Below, piece by piece: positions 33,966-43,462 of a stretch of 64,000 nt of DNA. The position numbers were made by a program, and so were the translations under genes. Every line of letters begins with the position of its first letter. Within the stretch, counting starts at the first letter, position 1. The DNA is from Conexibacter stalactiti (GTDB lineage Bacteria; Actinomycetota; Thermoleophilia; Solirubrobacterales; Solirubrobacteraceae): the NCBI RefSeq assembly GCF_035967765.1, contig NZ_JAYWIT010000012.1; one strand, 5' to 3'. Under the pieces are notes generated by a model, which was not told the DNA's origin, searched no databases, and worked only from the letters and a program-made list of their open reading frames with translations.

Positions 33966-35099
33966 TCAGCGCGTCAGCGTCGCTCTCGCCGAGGCGCTGT
34001 GGGCGCCTGATTCGGCGAGGACTCTGACCGCGATGCCTCTGCCTCTCGCGAGCGCTCTCTTGAGCTGTCTGGCGGTCGCTCTGTCAGGTGTGAGCCGCAC
34101 CAGCAGCGCGCCCTCGGGGCCGATCTCCCCGTTCGCCTCGACCAGCACCTGCGATGACAGGCCGAGCGCTCTGCGCTGTCTTCTCGTCACCTCGACCGTG
34201 ATCGCGACCGGGTCGGTTGGCGCCCCTGTGATCAGCGCGACGCCGTTGGGCGGCGCGAAGCGCCGGGCGGCGAGCGTCAGCTGGATCGGGCGTGTGAAGA
34301 ACGCCTGGTAGGCGACATCCGCGGCTCTCTGCGTCTCTCTGGCGACGGCCAGCGCGGCTCTGGCGGCGGCGAGCGCTCTGTCGGAGGTCTCCTTCTCTCT
34401 TCTCAGCGACGCCTCCGATCTCTTCAGCGTCGCCTCCGACGTCTTCAGCGTCGCGATCTGCGCCTCCAACGGCGCGACCGCGCCGGCGACCAGCGCGTTC
34501 GCGACCGGGGACGACGTGTCCGCTGCGTAGTATCTGCCTGCGATCCCCTCGCAGGCCGCTCTGAAGTCCGTCACCGTCGCGAGGTCGACTCTGACCGCTC
34601 TTCTCACGACCGCGATCCATCTCGCCGGGTCGTCGCCGAGCCCCGCCGCGGCCTTCTGCCACGGCACGTAGGCGTAGGACGGATCGTTCGCCGCGTTCGT
34701 CTGCCACGCGAGGATCGTCGCGCTGTCGCTCAGCGCCGGCACGCCCGCGCAGGTCGCGTGGGCCTGCAGGTCCGTCTGCGCCGCCGGGTAGGCGAGCTTC
34801 TGCTCCGCCGTCATCGGCGCGCGGTACTCGCTCGGCAGCGCCGAGTAGTCGAGCACGCCATCGCCGATGGCGCCGTTGTTCTCGGCGAACCCGAGCGCGT
34901 AGCCGTCGAGCGAGAGCCCGTAGCGCGTCTGCGTGTTGGTGAGCGCGGCGCCCGCGGGATCCGTCAGAAACGTGACCCCGGGGTTCCCGGTCTTGACGAC
35001 GGCGGACGTGACGCTCGGAACGGCGGATGCGCTCGTCGGCAGCGCGAGCGCGAGGACGGCGAGGGCGCCGACGGCGCGGATGGACCTGGTCGGTCTCAA
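33966..35099 (-). CDS. Exported coiled-coil protein of unknown function
   Basis: A 377-residue exported protein starting with TTG (AGGAG 7 nt upstream; no ATG or GTG nearby). Signal peptide to about residue 26 (SASA). An N-terminal globular part (30-190) contains cysteines, then heptad repeats LKTSEAT, LKRSEAS, LRREKET at 205-250 form a coiled coil. A C-terminal beta domain ends in SASARATLTR. No family recognised. 24 of its 34 arginines are AGA, by my count, an extreme bias. Terminator hairpin downstream and an AT-rich promoter region upstream (about 35170-35220). Confidence 0.75.
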   Translation of the reverse strand: MRPTRSIRAVGALAVLALALPTSASAVPSVTSAVVKTGNPGVTFLTDPAGAALTNTQTRYGLSLDGYALGFAENNGAIGDGVLDYSALPSEYRAPMTAEQKLAYPAAQTDLQAHATCAGVPALSDSATILAWQTNAANDPSYAYVPWQKAAAGLGDDPARWIAVVRRAVRVDLATVTDFRAACEGIAGRYYAADTSSPVANALVAGAVAPLEAQIATLKTSEATLKRSEASLRREKETSDRALAAARAALAVARETQRAADVAYQAFFTRPIQLTLAARRFAPPNGVALITGAPTDPVAITVEVTRRQRRALGLSSQVLVEANGEIGPEGALLVRLTPDRATARQLKRALARGRGIAVRVLAESGAHSASARATLTR

Positions 35100-35169
35100 T
35101 CGATTTCTCCTGGCACGGATAGAGGAACGCGGATGCGCGAATCGGCGCAGAGCCCCAGCGTCCGCACCG

Positions 35170-35220
35170 ATCCTCTCGAATCTATATCAAACCGATCGCC
35201 TTTATGGGAAATATGCGCAT
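35170..35220 (-). promoter_or_regulatory. AT-rich upstream region of the coiled-coil protein gene
   Basis: This is a rare AT-rich island in the window. On the minus strand it contains TTTCCCATAAAGG and GATATAGATT, with TATAGA a possible -10. The -35 is not clear. It probably drives the TTG-start gene at 35099. Confidence 0.4.
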
Positions 35221-35234
35221 CGGCCCGCAGAGCG

Positions 35235-35804
35235 CTACGGACCGGAAATCCCCTGCTGCAGGAGCACCTCCGCCACAGCGCGCGCATCGGCGGCCACCGC
35301 GCGCGGATCGCCGAGCGCGGCGCTCGTCATCGCGCCGTTGATCAACAGCGCGAGCTGGTCGGCGAGGCGCGGCGACCCACCGGCTTCGGCGACCCGCTCC
35401 GCGAGCAGGTCCCGCCACGCGCGCTTGTGCCGTCGCACGACGCCGGCGACGCGCGGTGCGGACTCGCCCAGTTCGCCGAAGGCGTTGAGATAGGCACAGC
35501 CGCGGTAGCCGGGCGCGACGAACCACTCCCCCAGCAGATCGAACAGCGCGAGGATCTGCTGCGCCGGCGCGGCGGCGGCGCCCGAGCGGGACGACAACTC
35601 GGCAAGGACCCCTTGCTCGCGCGCGATCAGCGCCGCCTCGACGAGCGCCTCCTTCGACGGGTACAGCCCATAGATCCGCTTCAGCGAGACGCCTGCCGCT
35701 TCGCGCAGCGCGTCCATTCCCACGGCCTGGACGCCGCGCTCGTAGAACAGCCGCGATGCCGCGTCGAGCACCAGCTCGCGTGCTTCAGAGTCAGAGAGAA
35801 CCAT
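35235..35804 (-). CDS. TetR family transcriptional regulator
   Basis: A 189-residue TetR protein: DNA-binding helices at 5-50 (LVLDAASRLFYERGVQAVG, VSLKRIYGLYPSKEALV), then an all-helical ligand domain with APGYRGCAYLNAF. ATG at 35804 close behind a TAGACT -10 (35813-35818). It is divergent from the MFS transporter gene, 21 nt between starts. Two copies of the palindrome AGAAC-N4-GTTCT flank and overlap both starts, so it very probably represses both genes. Confidence 0.92.
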   Translation of the reverse strand: MVLSDSEARELVLDAASRLFYERGVQAVGMDALREAAGVSLKRIYGLYPSKEALVEAALIAREQGVLAELSSRSGAAAAPAQQILALFDLLGEWFVAPGYRGCAYLNAFGELGESAPRVAGVVRRHKRAWRDLLAERVAEAGGSPRLADQLALLINGAMTSAALGDPRAVAADARAVAEVLLQQGISGP

Positions 35805-35844
35805 CGTTCTCTAGTCTAACGAGCCATGAAAGAACGATCGTTCT
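35797..35844. promoter_or_regulatory. Two TetR operators at divergent TetR/MFS promoters
   Basis: Operator 1 AGAACCATCGTTCT at 35797-35810 (arms extend to 35795-35812) and operator 2 AGAACGATCGTTCT at 35831-35844, 34 nt apart. Overlapping -10 boxes TAGTCT (plus) and TAGACT (minus) lie between them. Operator 2 is inside codons 2-7 of the MFS gene, operator 1 covers the TetR start. Confidence 0.82.
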
Positions 35845-37079
35845 CAAGCGCCGTGCCACTGAGCGCATCACCCCTTCCCCGCTCGCTCGCGCTCCTCTTC
35901 GCCGTCGCTGCGGGGCTGGCCGTCGGCAACGCCTACGCCGCCCAGCCGCTGCTCGACGCGATCGCCGCCGCCTTCTCGCTCTCCCCGGGCGCAGCCGGCG
36001 CCGTCGTCACGGCGACGCAGGTCGGGCTGACGCTCGGGCTCCTGCTGATCGTGCCGCTCGGCGACCTGCTGCGCCGGCGCCGGCTGGTCCCGCTCCAGCT
36101 GCTCGCCGGCGCCAGTGCGCTGCTGCTCGTCGCGACCGCGAGATCCGCGCCGCTGCTGCTGGGAGCGATGGCGCTCGTCGGAGCGTCGTCGGTCGTCGCG
36201 CAGGTGCTCGTCGCGTACGCCGCGGCGCTTGCCGGCGAGCGTGACCGCGGCCGCGCCGTCGGCCTCGTCACGAGCGGCATCATCAGCGGGATCCTGCTGT
36301 CGCGCGCGGTCGCGGGCGCGGTCGCGGAACTGGCCGGCTGGCGCGCCGTCTACCTCGCGTCGGCGGCGGCGACGCTGGTGCTCGCGACCGTCCTGGCGCG
36401 CCGGCTGCCGCGCGAGCAGCCGGAGGAGCGGGCGCGCGAGCAGCCGGACGGTCGAGCGCGCCCGGCGGGCCGCGCCTACCTCCCACTCGTCGCCTCGACC
36501 GTGACGCTCGTCGCGCGGATGCCGCTGCTGCGCGTCCGGGGCGCCCTCGCGCTGCTGACCTTCGCCGCCTTCAGCACGCTCTGGAGCGCGCTCGTACTGC
36601 CGCTCAGCGCCCCGCCGCACGACCTCTCGCACGCCGCCATCGGGCTGTTCGGACTGGCCGGCGCCGCCGGGGCGCTGGCGGCAGCGCGCGCCGGCCGGCT
36701 CGCCGACCGCGGGCACGGCGAGGCGACGACCGGCGCGGCGCTCGCGCTGCTGCTGCTGTCGTGGCCGCTGATCGCCCTGCTGGACCGCTCGCTGCTGGCG
36801 CTGGCGCTCGGCGTCGTGCTGCTCGACCTCGCCGTGCAGGCGATCCACGTCTCCAACCAGACGCTGCTGCTCGCCGCGGCCGGCGCCGCACGCAGCCGCG
36901 TCACCGCCGCGTACATGGTCTTCTACTCGCTCGGCAGCGCCGCCGGCGCGCTCGCCGCCACCACCGTCTATGCCGCCGCGGGCTGGACCGGCGTCTGCCT
37001 CCAGGGCGCCGCGCTGACCACCGCCGCCCTGCTGCTGTGGTGGCTGACGCGGCCTCAGCCCGGCCGTTCGGCGTCCTAA
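35826..37079 (+). CDS. MFS transporter (drug efflux type)
   Basis: A 417-residue membrane protein with about twelve hydrophobic helices. It shows the start AGLAVGNAYAAQPLLDAIAA, GDLLRRRRLVPLQLL (loop 2-3 motif), ERDRGRAVGLVTSGIISG and a central arginine-rich cytoplasmic loop near 200. This is the YnfM/inner-membrane transport family, which exports drugs or sugars. Its ATG is 9 nt after a -10 box, so the message is nearly leaderless. Regulated by the divergent TetR protein. Confidence 0.9.
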   Translation: MKERSFSSAVPLSASPLPRSLALLFAVAAGLAVGNAYAAQPLLDAIAAAFSLSPGAAGAVVTATQVGLTLGLLLIVPLGDLLRRRRLVPLQLLAGASALLLVATARSAPLLLGAMALVGASSVVAQVLVAYAAALAGERDRGRAVGLVTSGIISGILLSRAVAGAVAELAGWRAVYLASAAATLVLATVLARRLPREQPEERAREQPDGRARPAGRAYLPLVASTVTLVARMPLLRVRGALALLTFAAFSTLWSALVLPLSAPPHDLSHAAIGLFGLAGAAGALAAARAGRLADRGHGEATTGAALALLLLSWPLIALLDRSLLALALGVVLLDLAVQAIHVSNQTLLLAAAGAARSRVTAAYMVFYSLGSAAGALAATTVYAAAGWTGVCLQGAALTTAALLLWWLTRPQPGRSAS

Positions 37080-37188
37080 TTCACTCGTCACACAAAAGTC
37101 ACGCCCACGACACGACTCAGTGACGGCTGGCCACACGTCGACGCATAACGTCGTCCGGCTTCTACAGACACCTCACCACTGGATTTTG

Positions 37189-39036
37189 ATGAATCGACCC
37201 ACCCGTGCCCTGGCGCTCGCCGCCGCCGTCGCGCTCGCCGGCGGCGCAACCGCGACCGCGCTCACGTTCGACGGCAGAGAGGACCGCTCGGCCGCGGTCG
37301 CCTCGGCGATCGACCCGAGCACGCCCAAGAACGTGATCCTGCTGATCGGCGACGGCATGGGCGAGTCGGAGATCACCGCGGCGCGCAACTACATCGGTGC
37401 GACGACCGCGCGGCTGCACATGGACACGATCCCCTTCCGCGGCGTCGCGACGACCTACGCGGTCAACGACGCCGCCGCCACGCGGCCGAACTTCGTGACC
37501 GACTCCGCCGGTGGCGGCAGCCAGTGGGCGACGGGCAAGAAGACGCTCGCGAGCCGCATCTCGCAGGCGCCGACCGACGACCCCGCCGTCGCCGGCACCA
37601 ACGTCGGCTACGACACGGCGCTCGAGATCGCCAAGAGACTCGGCAAGCGCACCGGCAACGTCACCACCTCGGAGGTCACCGACGCGACGCCCGCCGCGAT
37701 GTCGGCGCACATCAGCGAGCGCGACTGCAAGGGCCCCGAGTCGACCCGCACGCTCTGCCCGACCGAGACGAAGGCGGCCGGCGGGCTCGGCTCGATCGCC
37801 GAGCAGCAGATCGACCTGCGCATGGACGTCCTGCTCGGCGGCGGCGGCAAGGACTTCAGACAGACGCTCGACAACTCGACCAGAACCGTCTTCGACTACG
37901 CCGCCGAGAGAGGCTTCCGGCGCGTCGCGAACAAGGACGAGCTGGCCGCGATCACGTCGCTGGCCGGCGGCCCCGTCCTCGGCGTCTTCGACGACGGCAT
38001 CTTCGAGCAGCAGTACAACGACGATCGCGCCAAGCGGCTCGGCGAGATCCAGACGATCAGATGCGACGAGACGCACGGCAGAACGCTCGAACCGCACATG
38101 CCGCAGCTGTCGGAGATGACGCAGAAGGCGATCGACCTGCTGGAGAGCCCCAACGGCTTCTTCCTCCAGGTCGAGGGCGCCTCGATCGACAAGCAGGCGC
38201 ACACCGCGGCCGGCTGCGGCCAGATCGGCGAGCTGATCGCGTTCGACGAGGCGATCGGCGTCGCGCTCAGATATCAGCAGGCGCACCCCGACACGCTCGT
38301 CGTCGTCGCGGCCGACCACGCTCACGCCGGCCTGATCGTCAGCCCGACCAACGACACCACCTCCGGCCCGCCCGGCTACAGCCAGATCATCGAGACCCGC
38401 GACGGCACGCCGATGATGCTCACCTACGGCACGGCCGGCGGCGTCGTCCTGCCCGAGAAGGCGAAGACCCAGCAGCACACCGGCTCGGCGATCCCGGTGA
38501 TGGCGGTCGGCCCCCAGGCGGCCAACGTCTCCGGCGCGCACGACCTGACCGACCTCTTCCCGCTGGTCTCCTTCCAGCGGACGCCGTCGAAGCTCGAGCA
38601 GCCCGACACCGTGACCGTCACCCAGACGACGACCGTTCCCGGCCCGACCGTCACCGTGACCGGGCCGACGACCACCGTCCCCGGCGCGACGACCACCGTT
38701 CCCGGGCCGGAGAGAATCGTCGAGCGGCCCGGCCAGGCGCTCGCGCCGAAGCTCGTCACGGGCGTCGCCGCGCCGCCGCGCGCGCGGGCGGCCGAGCTGC
38801 GCGCCGGCCTGCCGCTGACGCTGGTGGCGACCCGCGACGGCCAGGCCCGCGTCGAGCTGACCGCCGGCAACCGCACGCTCACGCGCAAGACCGTCACCGT
38901 GCGGGCTGACCGCGCGACGACGACGCGCCTCGCCGCCCGGCCGGGTGACGACGTGCGCAGAGTGCGCGTGCGCGTGACGCTGAGCGCCGACCAGCAGCGC
39001 GCGCAGGCGTCGGCGAGCGTCCTGATCGAGCGCTGA
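37189..39036 (+). CDS. Secreted alkaline phosphatase with C-terminal beta extension
   Basis: A 615-residue phosphatase. ATG 37189 gives a signal peptide (NRPTRALALAAAVALAGG). LLIGDGMGESE near 53-60 binds metal, VTDSAGGGSQWATGKK holds the nucleophilic serine, QVEGASIDKQAH and VVAADHAHAG hold further metal ligands. The phosphatase domain ends near 465; a TVTVT/TTTVPG repeat linker (38606-38715) leads to a 100-residue beta domain. It hydrolyses phosphate monoesters outside the cell. Convergent hairpin terminator behind it. About 10 of 45 arginines are AGA. Confidence 0.92.
   Translation: MNRPTRALALAAAVALAGGATATALTFDGREDRSAAVASAIDPSTPKNVILLIGDGMGESEITAARNYIGATTARLHMDTIPFRGVATTYAVNDAAATRPNFVTDSAGGGSQWATGKKTLASRISQAPTDDPAVAGTNVGYDTALEIAKRLGKRTGNVTTSEVTDATPAAMSAHISERDCKGPESTRTLCPTETKAAGGLGSIAEQQIDLRMDVLLGGGGKDFRQTLDNSTRTVFDYAAERGFRRVANKDELAAITSLAGGPVLGVFDDGIFEQQYNDDRAKRLGEIQTIRCDETHGRTLEPHMPQLSEMTQKAIDLLESPNGFFLQVEGASIDKQAHTAAGCGQIGELIAFDEAIGVALRYQQAHPDTLVVVAADHAHAGLIVSPTNDTTSGPPGYSQIIETRDGTPMMLTYGTAGGVVLPEKAKTQQHTGSAIPVMAVGPQAANVSGAHDLTDLFPLVSFQRTPSKLEQPDTVTVTQTTTVPGPTVTVTGPTTTVPGATTTVPGPERIVERPGQALAPKLVTGVAAPPRARAAELRAGLPLTLVATRDGQARVELTAGNRTLTRKTVTVRADRATTTRLAARPGDDVRRVRVRVTLSADQQRAQASASVLIER
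38606..38715 (+). repeat. Thr/Val/Pro linker repeats in alkaline phosphatase
   Basis: The DNA repeats short units of ACC-GTx-ACC and ACGACCACCGT, coding TVTVT and TTTVPG. It separates the enzyme domain from the C-terminal beta domain and may be glycosylated or span the cell wall. Confidence 0.7.
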
Positions 39037-39044
39037 GCGAACGG

Positions 39045-39074
39045 GCCGCGAGCGTCGCACACGACGCTCGCGGC
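39045..39074. terminator. Bidirectional hairpin between convergent genes
   Basis: Perfect 13-bp stem GCCGCGAGCGTCG with its complement and the 4-nt loop CACA, between the phosphatase stop (39036) and the stop of the minus-strand gene (39099). Confidence 0.8.
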
Positions 39075-39098
39075 GTGGACCGTGCGCAGGTCGAGCGC

Positions 39099-41297
39099 CT
39101 AAGGGCGCCCGACCCCGACGCTCTTGACGAGCGGCTTCGCGCTCGCGCCCTTGGCGCTCGCCCGGACCGTCACGCGGTAGCGGCCCGCCGCCAGCCGTGC
39201 CGGCAGACCGAGCCGCACGGTGCCCGCGCGGCGCGCCTCCGCCGACGCTCTCACGACGGTTCTGCAGACGACGCGGCCGCGTCTCGCGGCACCGCAGCGC
39301 GCCAGCTCGACCCGCAGTCTCGCGGCTGCCGACACGTGCACCGTCAGCGTCCGGTTGCGCACCGCGAGCGCGGACAGGCGCAGCAGGCCCGCCGACGGGG
39401 AACCGTCCTCGTCACCGGGCCGGCCGCCTCTCTGCGCGTCGTCGCCGGGCGGGGCGGTTCTCTGCGAGGTGCCGCCAGGCGGAACGGATCTCGACGGGAC
39501 GTCGCCGGGCGGAACGGATCTCGGCGGATCCTGCCCGGGCGGATCCGTTCTCGGCGGGTCCTCGCCCGGCGGATCCTCTCTCGCGGACCCGGCCCGGACG
39601 GTCACATCGAACGTCCCCTCGGTCACGTTGCCGGCCTGGTCGATCGCGTTGCAGCGAACGGTCGAGGTGCCGACCGGGAAGAACGCTCCGGGCGCCGGCG
39701 CGCAGATGACGGGAACCACCGTCGCGTAGTCGTCGGAGGAGCCGAAGCTGTACTGCACGTTCGTGCCGCTGTGGGTGGGCGCGTCGACCGTGATCGCGGC
39801 CGGCAGCGACACTCTCGGCGGCACCGCGTCGAGCAGGAAGTCGATCGCCTCGACCTCGCCGACATTGCCGAAGGAGTCCGCGGCGGCGGCGTAGACCCGG
39901 TGCGCGCCGGTCGCGGTGGCGAGCGCATTGCCCGGGCACGGCCCGGCCGGCAAGTCCGCGAACGACGTGGGCGCCGTCGCGGGATCGAGCGCGCAGCGCA
40001 TCTCGGCGACGCCCGCGCCCGTCGACCCGTCGTCGGCCACGACCGAGAAGGAGACCGGATCGACATGCCAGCCATCGCGTCCGCCCGGCGCTCCCGGCAC
40101 GGTCGTCACGGTCGTCCGCGGGCCGAGCACGTCGCCGCGGTGATGCACGAGCGCGGTCGTGCCTCCCGCGAACAGGTCACGCCCTCCACCGGCGACGTGG
40201 ATCCGCCATCCGTCCCCGACGTCGTCCGCTGCGGGGACGACCGCCGCCGCCTCGCCGATCGTCATCCACCACGGGTCGGGTCGCAGGAAGATCGCGGCGA
40301 CGGGGCCGCCGCCCGCGACGCTTGCGCCCGTCGCCGCGATCGTGCCGCCGTCCGGTGAGGCGGCGACCTGTTCACCGAGGCGCTCGACCGGCGAGCCGGC
40401 CGTCAGGATGGCAGTCGGCGAGGGGCGGGTCGACGTCCAGTCGTCGAAGCGGTAGATCGCCAGCGCGCTCCTGGCGACGCCGCCGTCAGCGCCCACGACG
40501 ACCGTTCTGCCGTCGCCCGAGATCGCGACGTCGCTGCCGAAGCCCGGAAGGGGATCGCCGAGCTGCATCAGCTGGTAGCGGTACGGCTGGCTCTGGTAGC
40601 TCCACCCGATCGCGGGCCGCGGCACCATCATCACGTCGCTGTCGCCGAGCTCGCTGTGGGTCGGATCATCGGGCGTGTGACTTGTCACCAGCAGACCGCC
40701 GTTGCGCGAGAGCGCGACCTCCGCCGTCGGCATCCCGTCTATGTAGGTCCCCGAGCGGAAGTAGTTGAAGTCGCGGTCCCGGTTGTAGACGAGGATCCGA
40801 TCGCGTCCCGCGCTGCCGACCGCGAGCGTCGACCCGTCGCCCGACAGCGCGAAGTCCCCATAGCCGATGTCGGCCACCCGCCAGCCGGTGTAGCTGCCGG
40901 TCGCCCAACCGCCGGCCGGACGTTCGAAGACCATCGCCGCGCCCATGTAGTACGACGTGGTCGCCGCGATCCGGTCGCCATTGTCGGTGATCGCAACGCG
41001 GACACCGATCAGCTCGCCGCTTCTCGCGTTGGTCGCCTGCACCACCGCCGGCGCCGCCGGCGTCCCGCCCCAACCGCCAGCGGGACGGACGTAGACCAGC
41101 AGTCTGCCGGTCTCGGGATCGCCGACGACGACTGTCGACCCATCGGCGGAGGCCGCCGACACGACGCCGGACGGCACCGAGCCGTCGGCGGGAAAGCCCG
41201 GCGTCGCTGCGGCCGCAACGGCCGCGGCGGTTCCGACCACGGCAAACGCGATCAGGTTCGCCAGCGTCACGCTCACCGTCGCGATCCAACTCTTCAT
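39099..41297 (-). CDS. Exported beta-propeller/HYR-domain surface protein
   Basis: A 732-residue exported protein. Signal peptide from ATG 41297 cut after VAAAA. Residues 40-330 repeat blocks such as ADGSTVVVGDPETGRL, SGDGSTLAVGS and SGDGRTVVVGA, an FG-GAP-like propeller. Residues 500-595 form a HYR-type Ig fold (VPPRVSLPAAIT, AIDQAGNVTEGTFDVTV). A proline-rich PPGxDPPR linker (about 597-650) follows, then a C-terminal beta domain ending AGRYRVTVRASAKG. Probably an adhesin-like or cell-surface protein; function not known. Confidence 0.78.
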   Translation of the reverse strand: MKSWIATVSVTLANLIAFAVVGTAAAVAAAATPGFPADGSVPSGVVSAASADGSTVVVGDPETGRLLVYVRPAGGWGGTPAAPAVVQATNARSGELIGVRVAITDNGDRIAATTSYYMGAAMVFERPAGGWATGSYTGWRVADIGYGDFALSGDGSTLAVGSAGRDRILVYNRDRDFNYFRSGTYIDGMPTAEVALSRNGGLLVTSHTPDDPTHSELGDSDVMMVPRPAIGWSYQSQPYRYQLMQLGDPLPGFGSDVAISGDGRTVVVGADGGVARSALAIYRFDDWTSTRPSPTAILTAGSPVERLGEQVAASPDGGTIAATGASVAGGGPVAAIFLRPDPWWMTIGEAAAVVPAADDVGDGWRIHVAGGGRDLFAGGTTALVHHRGDVLGPRTTVTTVPGAPGGRDGWHVDPVSFSVVADDGSTGAGVAEMRCALDPATAPTSFADLPAGPCPGNALATATGAHRVYAAAADSFGNVGEVEAIDFLLDAVPPRVSLPAAITVDAPTHSGTNVQYSFGSSDDYATVVPVICAPAPGAFFPVGTSTVRCNAIDQAGNVTEGTFDVTVRAGSAREDPPGEDPPRTDPPGQDPPRSVPPGDVPSRSVPPGGTSQRTAPPGDDAQRGGRPGDEDGSPSAGLLRLSALAVRNRTLTVHVSAAARLRVELARCGAARRGRVVCRTVVRASAEARRAGTVRLGLPARLAAGRYRVTVRASAKGASAKPLVKSVGVGRP
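39430..39600 (-). repeat. Proline-rich PPG-x-DPPR type coding repeat
   Basis: Repeating units of about 15-30 nt based on GGCGGATCC/GGCGGAACGGATCTC encode PPGEDPPR, PPGQDPPR and PPGDVPSR variants. It is the spacer between HYR and C-terminal beta domains of the exported protein. Confidence 0.7.
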
Positions 41298-41592
41298 GCA
41301 GCCGCCCCTTGTCGTGCCACACGCCCAGTGCGAGCGGCCGCGCGCCAAGATAGCGAAGCGGGACGTTCGGAGCGCCCACTGGCGCGGCGGCGGCTCTGGC
41401 GGGCCGATGAGCCGGTGGCCGCGCGGGCGGCTGCGCCCGGCCGCGCGAATTGCTGACGCGCTTCTCGGCCGTCCGCGCGGCATCCGCGACGGCGGCGCTT
41501 GATTGAGTGCCCTGAGATCGACGTTCGATTGCGGGCGGCGCGGCGAGCGGCTTGGATGCGCGGCCCGGCAGTCGACCCGCAGGAGCCCGCCC
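41298..41592. other. Divergent intergenic region without recognised gene
   Basis: 295 nt between the exported HYR protein gene and the Rieske gene. I see no convincing gene, RNA or palindrome. AGGAG just before 41593 is the ribosome site of the Rieske gene. Confidence 0.5.
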
Positions 41593-42761
41593 ATGGCCGC
41601 CAGTCCGATTCCGCTGCACGAGCTGGAGCTGTCGCTCGCCGACCCGCTCCAGCCGCTCTTCTTCCCGCCGGAGGCGTACAGCTCGCCCGCGTTCCACGCC
41701 TTCGAGCAGGAGGCCATCTGGCGGCGCGAGTGGGTGCTGGCCGGGCGGCTGGAGGAGATCCCCTCGCCGGGCGACTACTTCTCGATCGAGGTCGCCGGCG
41801 AGCCGCTGCTGGTCGTGCGCGGCGACGACGGCGAGGTGACCGCGATGTCGGCCGTCTGCCGGCACCGCGGGATGCTCGTCGCCGAGGGTCGGGGCGCTGC
41901 GAGCACGCCTTCGTCTGCCCCTACCACAGCTGGGCGTACGGTCGCTCGGGCAGGCTGCTCGGCGCGCCGCAGGCCGCCGAGCTGACGCGTCAGGGGATCG
42001 CGCTGCCGCAGGTGCGGACCGAGCTGTGGCACGGGTTCGTGTTCGTCAACCTCGACGCCGACGCGCCGCCGCTGGCGCCGCGCCTGGCGCCGCTGGAGCC
42101 GATCGTCGCGCCGTACCGGTTGGAGGAGCTGCGCGGCGAGTTCCTCGCCGACCCCGACTACCGCTTCGAGCACGACTACGCGTGGAACTGGAAGGTCTAC
42201 GCGGAAGGTCAGAACGAGTGCTACCACTGCGACAAGCTGCACGGCGACACGCCGCTGATGACGCAGACCGACTGCAACTCGATCGACTTCGGCGTGATGG
42301 AGCCCGAGCACGGCGTCTTCCACTTCACGCTGCGCAACCGCGACATCGACGTCACGCTCAACCACCTCGGCAGAGCGATCTTCCCCGCGATCCCGACGCT
42401 GAGCGAGCAGCAGCGCTGGATCACCCACACGATCACGATCGCCCCGGGCGTGCTGCTCGTGCTGATGCCCGACAGCGTGATCGCGCTCGGCTACGTGCCG
42501 ACCGGGCCGACCTTGATGCGCGTCAAGCGCCACCGTCTCTACCCGCGGCAGACGCTGGCACGGCCCGACTTCGCCGAGCGCCACCGCGAGGAGTCGCTCG
42601 CGGCGCGCGCATTCGTCGCGCAGGACGACTACGCCTTCGAGCGCGTGCAGCGCGGGCTCGGCTCGCGCTTCGCCCCGCGCGGGCCGATCGCCAGCCGCGA
42701 GCGGGTGCTCGTCGGCGTCAACCAGTGGCTGCTGGAGCGGTATCGGGCGGAGATGACCTAA
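41593..42761 (+). pseudogene. Rieske aromatic-ring-hydroxylating oxygenase alpha subunit, frameshifted
   Basis: ATG 41593 (AGGAG upstream) reads the N-terminus with the first half of the Rieske motif, CRHRG, in one frame until about 41895. The second half, CEHAFVCPYHSW, and the rest to 42761 are in the next frame. One missing base between GAGGGTCGGGGC and GCTGCGAGC (41885-41900) would restore GRGRCEH. Downstream, NWKVYAEGQNECYHCDKLHG gives the mononuclear-iron domain. As read it would lose the [2Fe-2S] centre. It may be a true pseudogene or a sequence error. The neighbouring GntR gene overlaps its stop by 4 nt. Confidence 0.85.
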
Positions 42762-43462
42762 AGCGCCGGACGCTGCGGGGACCACGGGCCGTGCGCGTCG
42801 GCGAAGACCGGCGCGACCGCTTCCAGGTGACGCCGCATCCGCAGCTGCGCGAGCGCGCCGTCGCCGGCGACGAGCGCCTCGACGATCCCGCGGTGGGCGG
42901 CGCCGTGCGCGACCGCCTCGCGCGGCGGGACGGCGGCGTCGCCGCGGTCGGCGGTGAGGTCGGCGAGCACGCGCGCGAACAGCCGCATCGCGGGATTGCC
43001 GGACAGCTCGGCGATCAGCAGGTGGAGGTCGTGCGGCGCGGTCGCGAGCGTCTCGCCGTAGCCGCGCCGCCGCTCGCTCGCGACGCAGGCGCGCAGGCGC
43101 GCGACGGCCGTCTCGTCGACCCGCGCGGCGGCGGCCGCGATCGCCGCCAGCTCGAGCGTCACGCGCAGCTCGAACAGCTGGCGCCGCGTCGCGCCGGCGT
43201 GGCGCAGATAGAGCGCGATCGACTGCGCGACGGCGTCGAACTCCGGCGCGCTCACCACCAGGCCGCCGCCCGGCCCGCGCCGCATCCGCGCGATCCCGTG
43301 ATGCTCGACGATCCGCACCGCCTCGCGCAGCACCGCGCGCGAGACGCCCATCCGCTCGATCAGCTCGCGCTCGGAGCCCAGCACCTCCCCGACCGGCCAG
43401 TCGCGCGCGACGATCTCGTCCTCCAGCTGCCGCGCGACCGAAGCCGCCAGCGATCTGCTCAT
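42758..43462 (-). CDS. GntR family (FadR subfamily) transcriptional regulator
   Basis: A 234-residue regulator: winged helix at 8-75 (VGEVLGSERELIERMGVSR, then AVLREAVRIVEHHGI and RRGPGGGLVV) and an FCD ligand domain at 95-225 with metal-ligand-like His residues in DLHLLIAEL and AAHRGIVEAL. ATG at 43462. It is convergent with and overlaps the Rieske gene by 4 nt, so it may regulate it. FadR-type regulators bind small acids. An AT-richer stretch with CTGTCTGCTGAATACAG at 43489-43505 lies in front and may hold its promoter. Confidence 0.9.
   Translation of the reverse strand: MSRSLAASVARQLEDEIVARDWPVGEVLGSERELIERMGVSRAVLREAVRIVEHHGIARMRRGPGGGLVVSAPEFDAVAQSIALYLRHAGATRRQLFELRVTLELAAIAAAAARVDETAVARLRACVASERRRGYGETLATAPHDLHLLIAELSGNPAMRLFARVLADLTADRGDAAVPPREAVAHGAAHRGIVEALVAGDGALAQLRMRRHLEAVAPVFADAHGPWSPQRPAL

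Noticed and set aside
30753..34010. Long open frame on the plus strand opposite the 1,028-residue exported protein gene
   Set aside because: Arginine- and valine-rich antisense frame without domain or signal motif; the minus strand has a signal peptide, ribosome site and real repeats.
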